Shown: positions 38,004-47,041, counted from the first letter of the stretch. The stretch is 64,000 bases of DNA from Pyrinomonas methylaliphatogenes (GCF_000820845.2 NZ_CBXV010000008.1:65001-129000), one strand, 5' to 3'. Numbers and translations are program-made. Notes: generated from the sequence alone by a model not told the origin.

Positions 38004-39008
38004 ATGATCATCGAAGCGACAGCCCCAACACGCATCGACCTAGCTGGCGGCACGATCGACATCTGGCCGCTCTATCTCTTCCATCCCGGAGCTGTGACGG
38101 TCAATTTCGCCATCTCGCTTCAAGCCCGATGCCGCATCGAAACGCGCACGGACGCGCGCATCATCATCGAATCGCGCGACCGCGCCATCGCCTTCGAAAC
38201 CGATCTTCGTCAGATAGAGGAGTTGGCGCACGAACCTCGCCTTGAACTGCTTTCGAAGCTCGTCCACTTCTTTCGGCCTGAAACCGGCTTTCACCTGATC
38301 GCCGAAAGTCTCTCCCCACCCGGAGCTGGGCTCGGCGCATCCTCTTCGCTCGCCATCGCCTGCATCGGCGCGCTCAATCACCTTGTCGGCGGACGCTACC
38401 ACCCGGATCAATTCATTCAAATCGCCACCAACATCGAGACGACGGTGATCCGCGTGCCTGCCGGGGTGCAGGATTACTACGCCGCTTTTTACGGCGGGGC
38501 GAACTGCCTGCACTTCCGCCCCGATGGGATCGTGCGCGAGGAACTGAAGGTTGACGCCGCGGAGTTAGAGCGCCGTCTGCTCCTCTGTTATACGGGGGAG
38601 CCACACGTTTCCGGGATTAACAACTGGGAAGTCTTCAAACGCCACATCGATGGCGACGCGCGCCTCTTCGACCTCTTCGAAGGGATCAGAGATTCGGCCC
38701 GCCAAATGCGCGCGGCGTTGCTGGCAAACGACTGGACCGCCGTGCGCGAGACGATGCGCGCCTATTACCCTAAACGCAAACAGCTCGCGCCGAACATCAC
38801 AACACCGCACATGGACCAGCTTGTCGAAAAGGCTCTTGCTCATGGAGCGGAAGCGGCCAAGGTCTGCGGCGCAGGCGGCGGCGGATGCATCGTCTTTCTC
38901 TGCGGCGAAGGTCGCAAAGAGCGCGTCGCCGAGGCGCTGCGCGAAGGCGGAGCCAGCCTTCTCGCTTGGAGGTTCAGCGCCGAAGGCCTCACCGTGCGCG
39001 AGCTTTGA
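38004..39008 (+). CDS. GHMP-family sugar kinase
   Basis: The 334-residue product has the GHMP kinase motifs: motif 1 APTRIDLAGGTIDIWP, motif 2 PPGAGLGASSSLAIA (ATP phosphate loop, near residue 105) and motif 3 KVCGAGGGGCIVFL near residue 290. The layout fits D-glycero-D-manno-heptose-7-phosphate kinases and related sugar-1-kinases rather than isoprenoid kinases. No heptose gene is adjacent, so the substrate is open. A TAAGAT element lies at 37956-37961. Its stop codon is duplicated 66 nt downstream. Confidence 0.88.
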   Translation: MIIEATAPTRIDLAGGTIDIWPLYLFHPGAVTVNFAISLQARCRIETRTDARIIIESRDRAIAFETDLRQIEELAHEPRLELLSKLVHFFRPETGFHLIAESLSPPGAGLGASSSLAIACIGALNHLVGGRYHPDQFIQIATNIETTVIRVPAGVQDYYAAFYGGANCLHFRPDGIVREELKVDAAELERRLLLCYTGEPHVSGINNWEVFKRHIDGDARLFDLFEGIRDSARQMRAALLANDWTAVRETMRAYYPKRKQLAPNITTPHMDQLVEKALAHGAEAAKVCGAGGGGCIVFLCGEGRKERVAEALREGGASLLAWRFSAEGLTVREL

Positions 39009-39093
39009 ACGCAGGAACGAAAGCGACTTGAGCCGCGTCGGCGCGCTCAGCTACGTATGATCAGCGAGCTTTGAGCGCAGGAACGAAAGCGAC
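38998..39093 (+). repeat. Duplicated 3' end of the GHMP kinase gene
   Basis: A 30-nt segment at 38998-39027, which includes the last codons and TGA stop, recurs with one mismatch at 39064-39093. The spacing is 66 nt and the intervening 36 nt are unrelated. The second TGA (39072-39074) is in frame with the gene and no other stop intervenes. Confidence 0.85.
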
Positions 39094-39112
39094 GCCCAGT
39101 CAGAAACAGACC

Positions 39113-39188
39113 GCTCGGGAATCTCTCTCTCATGTTCCGCGCGCGATGGGTTTGAACAAAACGTCTGCTCGGGAATCATCTCTCTCTG
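39113..39188 (-). repeat. Duplicated coding segment at the phoR 3' end
   Basis: A segment of the phoR coding end at 39167-39188 recurs, with a 3-nt deletion, at 39113-39131, starting at the phoR stop codon. The spacing is 54 nt. It lies back to back with the GHMP echo in the same convergent gap. Confidence 0.7.
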
Positions 39189-40443
39189 CGTTGCGAGCTT
39201 CGCTTCCGATCGGCAGCTCGATGATGAAGGTCGAACCTTGACCGGGTATCGAACTCGCGCTCGCTTCGCCGCCGTGCGCGCGCGCCAGATGTTTGACGAT
39301 CGCGAGCCCCAGACCGGTCCCGCCCTGCTCGCGCGAACGCGCGCGATCGACGCGGTAGAACCTCTCGAAGATGCGACTGAGATGCTCCGGCGCGATCCCT
39401 TCGCCCGTATCTTCGACCATGATTCGATCATGGTCCGCGCATCGTTCATGCCGCACCGTCACGCGACCGCCATCGCGATTGAATTTGATCGCATTGTCGA
39501 CCAGATTCGTCAACATCTGCTCCAACCGCCGCGCATCGGCTCGAACCATCGCTTGCTCGCTGACTTCGTTCCTCAATTCGATGTCGCGCAGCGCCGCCTG
39601 TCGCGCGAGCGCGGCGAAGACTTCCTGCACGATCGAACGCAGGTTGACCGTAGAGATCTCGACGCGCACATTGCCCGACTCGATCGCCGAAAGCTCCAGA
39701 ATATCATCGATCAAATTGCGCATGCGCTCGGCGTTTTTGCGGATCACGCCGAGGAAGCGGCGATTGTTCAACGGATCATCGATCGCGCCTTCTTCGAGCG
39801 TTTCGACGAAGGCGAGGATCGAGGTCAAAGGGGTGCGCAGTTCATGCGAGACGTTCGAGAGGAACTCTTGACGCACGCGCTCCAGACGTTCGAGTCGGGT
39901 GATGTCGAAAAAGACGCCGAGGGCCTCGCGCGCCCCTTCTGGTCTTTGCAAAGGAGCGACGCGCAGATCGAAGACGCGGCGCTCTCCGCCATATGTCTCG
40001 ACCTTGACCTCGGCGCGCGCCGCCTCCTCCAAAGCGAGGCGGAAGGCCTCGTGAATTTCGGGATTGCGCGTCAACTCGCTCAAACGCTTTCCCGCCGGAT
40101 CCCTCCCGTTCGCCCTGAAGAGATCGAGCGCGGCGCGATTGGCCGCCACAATCCGCCTCTCACGGTCGACGACGACGACCCCTTCGCGCAAGCTCTGCAT
40201 CGTCGCATCGAACAGCGCGCTCGCCATCCGATCGGCCTCGTCTCGCCTCTCCTCCGTTCCCGGGCTGGCTTTCGTTGGACCAGCCGTCCGCTCGTCGCGC
40301 CACAAGAGAGAGAGCGAGATCCCGAGCGCGACGCCGAGCAGCAGAGACAACGCCAAACGCGGATTGACCGCAAACAGCGCGAGACTGGCCGCGCCGAAGA
40401 GGAGGATGACGAGCGTGCGACGATTCGGCATAAAGGCTCCCAT
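39130..40443 (-). CDS. phoR: Phosphate-regulon sensor histidine kinase PhoR
   Basis: The product has two N-terminal membrane helices and a PAS domain (GVVVVDRERRIVAANRAAL). HisKA follows with the phospho-His in FLSNVSHELRTPLTSI, then HATPase with NLVDNAIKFN, DTGEGI and GTGLGLAI. This is the PhoR layout, and its place after phoB in the pst-pho operon supports the name. The ATG at 40443 follows GAGGCG; 40431 is an alternative, and a longer TTG frame reaches 40473. It is expected to phosphorylate PhoB when phosphate is scarce. Confidence 0.9.
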   Translation of the reverse strand: MGAFMPNRRTLVILLFGAASLALFAVNPRLALSLLLGVALGISLSLLWRDERTAGPTKASPGTEERRDEADRMASALFDATMQSLREGVVVVDRERRIVAANRAALDLFRANGRDPAGKRLSELTRNPEIHEAFRLALEEAARAEVKVETYGGERRVFDLRVAPLQRPEGAREALGVFFDITRLERLERVRQEFLSNVSHELRTPLTSILAFVETLEEGAIDDPLNNRRFLGVIRKNAERMRNLIDDILELSAIESGNVRVEISTVNLRSIVQEVFAALARQAALRDIELRNEVSEQAMVRADARRLEQMLTNLVDNAIKFNRDGGRVTVRHERCADHDRIMVEDTGEGIAPEHLSRIFERFYRVDRARSREQGGTGLGLAIVKHLARAHGGEASASSIPGQGSTFIIELPIGSEARNAERDDSRADVLFKPIARGT

Positions 40444-40490
40444 CTGGCTATCGCCTCGCCCGCTCGACCACAATCAGCATGACAGGGAGT

Positions 40491-41201
40491 TTAATCTTCG
40501 AGCCTACTTTCATCGCCCTTCGAGCAACCGACGAAACGATATCCGACGCCGATCACCGTCTCGATGCAATCGCCGCAAGGGCCCAACTTCTGCCGCAGAC
40601 GACGGATATGCACGTCGAGCGTGCGCGTATCGCCGTAATATTCGTATCCCCAAACCTCATCGAGGAGTCGCTGTCTTGTCGCGACGCGCCCGGCACTGCG
40701 TGCCAGAGTGGCCAGCAGATTGAACTCCTTTCGCGTCAGTTTCACCGGACGACCTTCGCAGGTGACGCGCATGTCATCGTAGTCGATCGTAAGGCGCGCA
40801 TCCTCATACTGCGCGGAACTCATCTCATCCGCGCGCCGCAACACGGCGCGCACCCGGGCCAGAAGCTCGCGAACCGAGAACGGCTTCGTGATGTAATCGT
40901 CAGCTCCAAGGTCCAATCCGGCGACGCGATCCGTCTCCGACGAACGCGCCGTCAGCATGATGATCGGCGTGCGCCGGGTTGCCGGCTCGCGTCGCAAGCG
41001 ACGACACAGCTCCATGCCGCTCATCCCCGGCAGCATCAAATCGAGGATGATGAGCGCGGGCGGGCGCGTCGGATCGAGCGCGGCCATCAACCCCCGCTCT
41101 CCTGTCGAAGCGACGCGCACTTCCAAACCCTCGCGCTCGAGGTTGTAACGCAAACTCTCGGCGATGTCGGCATCGTCTTCGATGACTAAGACTGGTCGCA
41201 T
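40491..41201 (-). CDS. phoB: Phosphate-regulon response regulator PhoB
   Basis: This is an OmpR/PhoB-class regulator of 236 residues. The receiver has acidic pocket EDD near residue 8, phospho-acceptor Asp in LIILDLMLPGM, Thr in MLTARSSE and Lys in ITKPFS. The C-terminal winged helix has KLTRKEFNLLATLA and DVHIRRLRQKLG...TVIGVGYRF. It sits between phoU and phoR. The 178-bp gap after phoU holds no clear operator, so it may be read from the pst promoter or a separate one. Confidence 0.93.
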   Translation of the reverse strand: MRPVLVIEDDADIAESLRYNLEREGLEVRVASTGERGLMAALDPTRPPALIILDLMLPGMSGMELCRRLRREPATRRTPIIMLTARSSETDRVAGLDLGADDYITKPFSVRELLARVRAVLRRADEMSSAQYEDARLTIDYDDMRVTCEGRPVKLTRKEFNLLATLARSAGRVATRQRLLDEVWGYEYYGDTRTLDVHIRRLRQKLGPCGDCIETVIGVGYRFVGCSKGDESRLED

Positions 41202-41379
41202 AGCTCAACTGGTGGAGTTAGGTTTCACAAACGTCGGACTTCGCCTCACCGCCTTTCGACTCCGCCAAATCTCTCCGGCGCAAGCCTCGTCCCGTCTTCG
41301 GATCGCGTCCATCACGATGCTGCCCCCGCGCCTCTTGCAGTTTCAACCTCCGCGATGCATCGGGCGAAGCCCTGCCGCC

Positions 41380-42039
41380 TCAATTGCTATGTTTGATTAC
41401 CGCCGCTTCGGCCATGTACACGGTAAGTTCGCAGATGTCCGTGACGTAGTCAGCGATCCGTTCGAGATGTTTGGCGACGAAGAGCAGACGCGCGGCCCGT
41501 CCGGTCGTCGTCGGATCTTGGGCCATCAATTCGATCAGATCGTGAAAGATGCGATTGTAGAGTTCGTCGATCTCATCGTCGCGTGTGATCACGGCGCGCG
41601 CCGCCATCGCGTCGCCCGAAGTGAAAGCGTCGAGCGCGGCGCGCAACATTTGCGAAGCGAGATCGGCCATCCGCGGAAGATCCACATATGGCTTGAGCTG
41701 CGGTTCATCATTCAGATCGATCGCCACGCGCGCGATGTTACAGGCATGATCGGCGATCCGTTCGAGGATCGGCGTGATCTTCGCCACCGAGATGACGAAT
41801 CGAAGATCGCGCGCCGCCGGTTGTTTGAGCGCGAGGATGTCGATGCACAGGCGGTCTATCTCCAATTCGAGCCGGTCTATCTCATCATCGTTTTCGAGCA
41901 CCTCGCGCGCGGCATCCGAATCGCGCTCGACGAGCGCATACATCGCGCGCTGCAACGCGGCCTCCGTCTTGCCGCCGAGCAGCAGAACGCGATCGCGCAG
42001 AAGATCGAGCGCACGATCGAGTGAACGGTGGATCTCCAT
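41380..42039 (-). CDS. phoU: Phosphate transport regulator PhoU
   Basis: PhoU links the Pst transporter to PhoR and represses the regulon when phosphate is plentiful. The 219-residue all-helical protein has two three-helix bundles, each with the E/D-rich metal cluster of the family (DDEIDRLELEIDRLCIDILAL and TRDDEIDELYNRIFHDLIELM). Length and repeat structure match PhoU. It starts 20 bp after pstB. Confidence 0.95.
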   Translation of the reverse strand: MEIHRSLDRALDLLRDRVLLLGGKTEAALQRAMYALVERDSDAAREVLENDDEIDRLELEIDRLCIDILALKQPAARDLRFVISVAKITPILERIADHACNIARVAIDLNDEPQLKPYVDLPRMADLASQMLRAALDAFTSGDAMAARAVITRDDEIDELYNRIFHDLIELMAQDPTTTGRAARLLFVAKHLERIADYVTDICELTVYMAEAAVIKHSN

Positions 42040-42059
42040 CGTAAACCTCCTTGACGATT

Positions 42060-42893
42060 TCAGCCGAACCGGCCCGTGATGTAATCCTCCGTCAGCTTCT
42101 GGTCCGGGTTGGTGAACATCTTTTCGGTCGTGTTGACTTCGATTAGCCTCCCCATCCAGAAGAAAGCCGTGAAGTCCGACACCCGCGCCGCCTGTTGCAT
42201 GTTGTGCGTGACGATGACGATCGTGTATTGCTTTTTGAGTTCGACGATCAACTCTTCGATCTTCTGCGTCGCGATCGGATCGAGCGCCGACGCCGGTTCA
42301 TCCATCAAAAGGACTTCCGGCCTGACGGCCAACGCGCGCGCGATGCAAAGGCGCTGCTGCTGTCCGCCCGAAAGGCCGAGCGCCGAGGATTTCAACCTAT
42401 CTTTGACCTCTTCCCACAGCGCGGCATCGCGCAGCGCCTGCTCGACGCGCGCTTCGAGCTCCGCGCGGTCGCGCACCAACCGGTTGATGCGCAATCCGTA
42501 GGCGACGTTCTCGAAGATCGATTTCGGGAAGGGGTTCGATTTTTGGAAGACCATGCCGACCTTTCGGCGCAACTCGACGACATCCGTGCCGGGCGCGTAG
42601 ATATCGCGCCCATCGATCAGCACGCGCCCTTCGACGCGCGTGTTCGGGATGATGTCGTTCATGCGATTGAGCGTGCGCAAAAAAGTGGATTTGCCGCATC
42701 CGGAGGGCCCGATGAAGGCCATCACCACGCGCTCCGGGATGTCGAGCGAGATGTCATGTAACGCCTGCGTGCGGCCATAGAAAAAGTTCAACCCCTCAAC
42801 CCTGATCTTCGGCGCGGTCACGACCGGCGTGAAGAGGTTCAGATTGCCGGCACGCTCCGTTGCAACCTTGATTTTCGGCAGTGCTGTTGACAT
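42060..42893 (-). CDS. pstB: Phosphate ABC transporter ATP-binding protein PstB
   Basis: PstB is the ATPase of the high-affinity phosphate importer. It has Walker [10 protein letters not shown] near residue 62, the PstB-typical TLNRMND after it, Q-loop [12 protein letters not shown], signature [16 protein letters not shown], Walker [13 protein letters not shown], and the H-loop [13 protein letters not shown]. It ends [10 protein letters not shown], also typical. The first about 25 residues precede the canonical domain. It lies 61 bp after pstA. Confidence 0.97.
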   Translation of the reverse strand: MSTALPKIKVATERAGNLNLFTPVVTAPKIRVEGLNFFYGRTQALHDISLDIPERVVMAFIGPSGCGKSTFLRTLNRMNDIIPNTRVEGRVLIDGRDIYAPGTDVVELRRKVGMVFQKSNPFPKSIFENVAYGLRINRLVRDRAELEARVEQALRDAALWEEVKDRLKSSALGLSGGQQQRLCIARALAVRPEVLLMDEPASALDPIATQKIEELIVELKKQYTIVIVTHNMQQAARVSDFTAFFWMGRLIEVNTTEKMFTNPDQKLTEDYITGRFG

Positions 42894-42954
42894 CTCCCGA
42901 TCCTCATCGAATGGCGCTTTATGATCTGCGGCGCCATCGCGCTAAGCGACCGCG

Positions 42955-43818
42955 CTAGTACCGGCGGCGCGTGAAGAAACGAACCGTGACGTTGATCGCC
43001 AAGATCAATGCCATCAGGACGAGCGTCGCCGCCCACGCTTGCGCATGCCATTCATCGTAGGGCGAAATGGCGTAATTGTAAATCTGCACCGTCAGCGATG
43101 CGATCGGCTGATCCAAGTAGAGGCTGAAGAAGCGGCTGCCGAACGCGGTGAACAACAGCGGCGCCGTCTCACCCGAGATGCGCGCGATTGCCAGCATCGC
43201 GCCCGTCGCGATCCCCGATGCGGCTGCCGGAAGCACGATGTCGAGCGTCGCACGCCACTGCGGCGCGCCTAAAGCGAGCGCCGCTTCGCGCAGATTGGTC
43301 GGGACCAACCGGATCATCTCCTCGGTCGTGCGGGCGACGATCGGGATCATGATGATCGCCAGCGCGACTCCGCCCGCGAAAGCCGAGAATCGTTCCATCG
43401 GCAAGACGATCGCCGAATAGGCGAAGACGCCGACGACGATCGACGGCACGCCCGTCAGCGTGTCGGCGATGAAACGCACGAACTTCCCGAAACGGTTGTC
43501 GCCATACTCGGCCAAGTAGATGCCGGTCGCGATCCCCAAAGGGATCCCCATCACGGAAGCGAGCGCGATGAGCAAGAGCGAACCGACGATGGCGTTGCCG
43601 ATGCCGCCGCCTTCGCCCACAGGCTTCGGCGTTTCGATCAAGAAGCGCCAGTTGAGCGCCCCGACGCCGCGCCAGACGATATAGCCGAGAATTATGAGCA
43701 AGACGGCAACGGCAGAAAGCGCGCATAGCGCCGTCAGGATCGTCATCAAGCCGCTCAACGCTCTCCTTCTCTTATCCGCCCGCCCACTCGCTTTGGCATC
43801 GCTCATCTGATGATCCAT
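42955..43818 (-). CDS. pstA: Phosphate ABC transporter permease PstA
   Basis: PstA is one of two membrane subunits of the phosphate importer. It has six membrane segments and the EAA-type coupling loop NLREAALALGAPQWRATLDIVLPAA, near residue 195. It also has GVPSIVVGVFAYS and ARISGETAPLLFTAFG, all PstA hallmarks. The ATG at 43818, 13 bp after the pstC stop, is chosen; a longer frame runs into pstC. A second ATG lies four codons on. Confidence 0.94.
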   Translation of the reverse strand: MDHQMSDAKASGRADKRRRALSGLMTILTALCALSAVAVLLIILGYIVWRGVGALNWRFLIETPKPVGEGGGIGNAIVGSLLLIALASVMGIPLGIATGIYLAEYGDNRFGKFVRFIADTLTGVPSIVVGVFAYSAIVLPMERFSAFAGGVALAIIMIPIVARTTEEMIRLVPTNLREAALALGAPQWRATLDIVLPAAASGIATGAMLAIARISGETAPLLFTAFGSRFFSLYLDQPIASLTVQIYNYAISPYDEWHAQAWAATLVLMALILAINVTVRFFTRRRY

Positions 43819-43831
43819 CGGTGCGTCGAAA

Positions 43832-44827
43832 TTAAACTCGCGCCGGTTGCGTTCGCCGCGCCACGCTCCAAACGAGCAAACGCGCCAGCGCGTTGATGAT
43901 GAACGTGACAAGGAACAGGATGAGTCCGAGTTCGATCAGCGCGCTCAGATAAAGGTCGCCGGTCGCTTCCGTAAACTCATTGGCGATGACCGAGGCGATC
44001 GTGTATGCCGGATCGAAGAGCGAAAGGCTGATCTGCGGACGGTTGCCGATGACCATCGTGACGGCCATCGTCTCGCCGATGGCGCGCCCCAATCCCAAGA
44101 TCACGGCCCCGAGGATTCCGGGCGCCCCGTTGGCCAGCACGACGCGCGTCGTCTCCCATTTGGTCGCGCCGAGCGCGAGCGCCGCCTCGCGTTGGGCCAT
44201 CGGCACGGCAGCGAGCACATCGCGCACGACCGCCGAGATGATCGGCGTGATCATGATCGCGAGGATGATCCCGCCGGTGAGCATCCCGATGCCGGTGATC
44301 GTCCCGCGAAAGAATGGCGTCCAGCCGAAAAGTCCCTGCAAGGGCGGCCCCAACTCCTCGCGCACGAACGGCGCCAGCACGAAGATGCCCCACAAGCCAT
44401 AAACGACCGATGGGATCGCCGCCAACAGATCGACGAGGAAGGCGATCGGACGCGCGATACCCTTTGGCGCCTGTTCGACCAGAAAGATGGCGATGCCGAG
44501 CGATAATGGGACGCTGAGGATGAGGGCGATCAAAGACGAGACAACCGTGCCATAGATGAACGGCAACGCGCCGAACTCGCCTTCGACCGGATTCCACGAC
44601 CTGCCCCACAGGAAATCGAATCCGAATTGGGCGAAGGATGGCCGCGCGCGATATGCCATCGCTGCGATCATCGCCGCCAACAGCAGAACGATCAACAACG
44701 CACAACAGAACAGAAGACTGCGGAAGATGGCATCGCCCGCGTCGCCCGTCGGCGAGAGCATGCGCGGCCAGCGAAAAACGCCATGTGCGACGACGGTCGT
44801 TCGCGTTCCGGTTGAGGTCTCCTTCAT
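43832..44827 (-). CDS. pstC: Phosphate ABC transporter permease PstC
   Basis: PstC is the second membrane subunit. It has six membrane segments, AIPSVVYGLWGIFVLAP near residue 150, the coupling loop QREAALALGATKWETTRVV, and GRAIGETMAVTMVIGN. The ATG at 44827 has GAGGG 9 nt upstream and removes a 22-residue non-homologous extension. Transcription runs from pstS 90 bp upstream. Confidence 0.94.
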   Translation of the reverse strand: MKETSTGTRTTVVAHGVFRWPRMLSPTGDAGDAIFRSLLFCCALLIVLLLAAMIAAMAYRARPSFAQFGFDFLWGRSWNPVEGEFGALPFIYGTVVSSLIALILSVPLSLGIAIFLVEQAPKGIARPIAFLVDLLAAIPSVVYGLWGIFVLAPFVREELGPPLQGLFGWTPFFRGTITGIGMLTGGIILAIMITPIISAVVRDVLAAVPMAQREAALALGATKWETTRVVLANGAPGILGAVILGLGRAIGETMAVTMVIGNRPQISLSLFDPAYTIASVIANEFTEATGDLYLSALIELGLILFLVTFIINALARLLVWSVARRTQPARV

Positions 44828-44917
44828 GCGACGCTGCCCTCGAAATTCAGCTTGAGCCTTCCGCTCGCGCACTGGCAGAGCAAGCTCCGGCAAGAAGTCA
44901 TCGCTCGATACCCGAAC

Positions 44918-46006
44918 TCATCCGCCATCCTTCGCTTCCGCCCGTAAAGGTCTTCCGCCAGCGGTTATCGAATTGAGCTTCGTTTCAACGCGCCGGACCA
45001 CCTCTTCCGGCAGCGGCGCGTACTGTAGACTCGGCGCAAAACGCTGTCCATCATGCACGGCCCACCAGAGGAAATCGACCAGCGCCTTCCCCTTCGCCGC
45101 ATCGCGCTGCTCTTTGTACACGAGGATGTAGGTGTAGCTCGAGATCGGATAGGCGCCATCGCCAGGCGCATCCGTTATCGAGACGCGCAGATCATCGGGC
45201 ATCTTCGCCGCGCTCGCGGCAGCCGCCATCTTGATCGCATCGAGCGTCGGTTCGACGTAATTCCCGGCTCGATTTTTGATCGCCGCAACCGGCAGCTTAT
45301 TCTGCACGGCATAGGCCAATTCAACATAACCGATGGTGTTCGGCGTCTGCTTGATCTGCCCGGTGACACCCTCATTCCCTTTCGCGCCGATCCCCAAAGG
45401 CCAATTGACCGAAGTGCCGGTCCCCACTCGCTCTTTCCATTCAGAGCTGATCTTGACGAGATAGTCGGTGAAGACGGCGGTCGTGCCGCTGCCATCCGAA
45501 CGATGGACCACCGTGATGTCTGCTGAAGGGAGCGCCGCGTTCGGATTATCGGCTTTGATACGAGCATCGTCCCAACGTTTGATCTTGCCGAGGAAGATAT
45601 CCGCGATCACTTCGGGCGAGAAACGCAAGGGCGCTTTGATCTGCGGAAGATTGTAGGTGAGCACCACGGCCCCGAGCGCGGTCGGTATATGCAGTATCTC
45701 GCGCGGGAAGTTCTTCAACTCCTCGTCACTGACGGGGATATCGGTCGCCCCGAAATCTATCGTCTGCGCTTCGATCTGTTTGATGCCGCCGCCCGATCCG
45801 ATCGATTGATAATCGATGCGCACGTTCGGATCGATCTTCGAATATTCGCTCAACCACTTTTGATAGAGCGGATTCGGGAAGGTAGCGCCAGCGCCCTGCA
45901 ACCTCACGGCGCCGCCCGCTGGTCCACCGCGCCGCCCGCTGCAAGCCTGCCAAACGAGCGTAAGCGACAACAAAATGAGGCATGCGCTCCTGACGCGCCA
46001 AGACAT
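44918..46006 (-). CDS. pstS: Phosphate-binding periplasmic protein PstS
   Basis: PstS captures phosphate for PstCAB. The N-terminal export signal ends at Cys22 (WQAC); the lipobox is imperfect, so lipidation is possible but unproven. The mature part has GAGATFPNPLYQKWLSEY, the phosphate-loop YQSIGSGGGIKQI, DFGATDIPVSDEE and the binding HRSDGSGTTAVFTDYL. The ATG at 46006 suits the GAGG 11 nt upstream. A much longer open frame to 46975 is antisense to the isomerase gene. Confidence 0.95.
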   Translation of the reverse strand: MSWRVRSACLILLSLTLVWQACSGRRGGPAGGAVRLQGAGATFPNPLYQKWLSEYSKIDPNVRIDYQSIGSGGGIKQIEAQTIDFGATDIPVSDEELKNFPREILHIPTALGAVVLTYNLPQIKAPLRFSPEVIADIFLGKIKRWDDARIKADNPNAALPSADITVVHRSDGSGTTAVFTDYLVKISSEWKERVGTGTSVNWPLGIGAKGNEGVTGQIKQTPNTIGYVELAYAVQNKLPVAAIKNRAGNYVEPTLDAIKMAAAASAAKMPDDLRVSITDAPGDGAYPISSYTYILVYKEQRDAAKGKALVDFLWWAVHDGQRFAPSLQYAPLPEEVVRRVETKLNSITAGGRPLRAEAKDGG

Positions 46007-46028
46007 CTTCACCATCACCTCGCAAGAG

Positions 46029-46034
46029 ATTATC
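46029..46034 (-). promoter_or_regulatory. -10 element GATAAT of the pst operon
   Basis: On the minus strand TGATGATAAT lies about 23 bp upstream of the pstS start. No -35 match is seen at the normal distance, as expected for an activated promoter. Confidence 0.45.
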
Positions 46035-46065
46035 ATCGAACGAACCCTTGAACGATAAAGGCGGG

Positions 46066-46094
46066 ATGTTACATCTTTCTGAACTGCGGTTGAA
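46066..46094 (-). promoter_or_regulatory. Candidate PhoB operator upstream of pstS
   Basis: Three related hexamers, TTCAAC (46089-46094), TTCAGA (46078-46083) and GTAACA (46067-46072), recur at exactly 11-bp spacing on the minus strand. An 11-bp period of direct repeats is the known layout of Pho boxes. The site lies about 32 bp upstream of the -10 element. A similar array lies at 53818-53845. Confidence 0.4.
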
Positions 46095-46108
46095 GCTAAA
46101 GCGGAAGG

Positions 46109-46208
46109 GGGCGTCGAATGATCATCGACAGACGCGAAGTTGATCGAGTGCGGTTGGATCGAAATGGCCGTCCGCATGGGCGTCAAATGCCCATCAACAG
46201 ACGCGAAG
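46109..46208 (+). repeat. Duplicated start-codon region of the isomerase gene
   Basis: A 31-nt segment occurs at 46109-46139 and at 46178-46208 with four mismatches. The spacing is 69 nt, a multiple of three. Each copy contains an ATG followed by codons for M(I/P)I(D/N)RRE, so two starts are in frame with each other. Confidence 0.8.
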
Positions 46209-47041
46209 CCATGCGGATGAGCGCGGCCTTCGTAGCCACCTTGCTCAACCCGTTCGACCGAATCCGCCCGGCGATCAGAAAAGGGCGGCTTAAACAGTCG
46301 GTTTCGCGTTGGCCCTACAACCGCCTTCGACTCGAAGATTTCGCGCGCGCCGTAGCGGAGATGGGGCTGACGGCGATCGATCTGCTGCGCGAAGAAGAAT
46401 GGCCCATCGTTCGGCGTTACGGTTTGATCTGCTCGATGGGCTATCCGGCGGTGGGCGCCGAGATCACGCGAGGTCTCAATGATCGCGCCAACCACGATCT
46501 GATCGCGAAAGGGTTTCAACAGAGCATCCCCGTGGCGGCGAAGATGGGCGTGCCGAACCTGATCGCCTTTTTCGGCAACCGGCGCAACATGAGCGATGCG
46601 GAAGCGATCGAAAACTGCGTCATCGGACTCAACCGCATCAAGAAGATGGCTGAAGATTACGGCGTCACGATCTGCATCGAACTTCTCAACAGCAAAGTGG
46701 ACCACAAAGACTATCAAGGGGACCGCACGAGCTTCGGCGTACAGGTGGTCAAAGCCGTCGCGTCGCCGCGCGTCAAACTCCTTTACGACATCTACCACAT
46801 GCAAATCATGGAGGGCGACATCATCCGCACGATCCGCGAAAATCACCAGCACATCGCGCACTACCACACGGGCGGCGTGCCCGGACGGCACGAACTGGAC
46901 GACACGCAAGAATTGAATTGGCCCGCCATCTGCCGCGCCATCGTGGAGACGGGCTTCACCGGCTATCTCGCGCACGAATTCATCCCGACGCGCGATCCGC
47001 TCACATCGCTACGCGAAGCGATCGCCCTGTGCGATGTCTGA
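46187..47041 (+). CDS. Hydroxypyruvate isomerase-like sugar isomerase, probably exported
   Basis: This is an AP-endonuclease-family-2 TIM barrel. ICIELLNSKVDH carries the first metal Glu, LYDIYHMQIMEGDI the Asp/His pair, HYHTGGVPGRHELDD the next ligands, and HEFIPTRDP the last Glu. These match hydroxypyruvate isomerase and related sugar isomerases. The N-terminus INRREAMRMSAAFVATLL looks like a twin-arginine (Tat) signal, common for acidobacterial paralogues. The start at 46187 is chosen; an in-frame ATG at 46118 lies in the upstream repeat copy. Confidence 0.85.
   Translation: MPINRREAMRMSAAFVATLLNPFDRIRPAIRKGRLKQSVSRWPYNRLRLEDFARAVAEMGLTAIDLLREEEWPIVRRYGLICSMGYPAVGAEITRGLNDRANHDLIAKGFQQSIPVAAKMGVPNLIAFFGNRRNMSDAEAIENCVIGLNRIKKMAEDYGVTICIELLNSKVDHKDYQGDRTSFGVQVVKAVASPRVKLLYDIYHMQIMEGDIIRTIRENHQHIAHYHTGGVPGRHELDDTQELNWPAICRAIVETGFTGYLAHEFIPTRDPLTSLREAIALCDV

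Noticed and set aside
41202-41379. Pho-type operator upstream of phoB
   Set aside because: The 178-bp phoU-phoB gap shows no repeats with an 11-bp period.
46007-46975. N-terminal extension of pstS of over 300 residues
   Set aside because: It overlaps the isomerase gene on the other strand and shows only antisense composition. A normal PstS start with an export signal exists at 46006.
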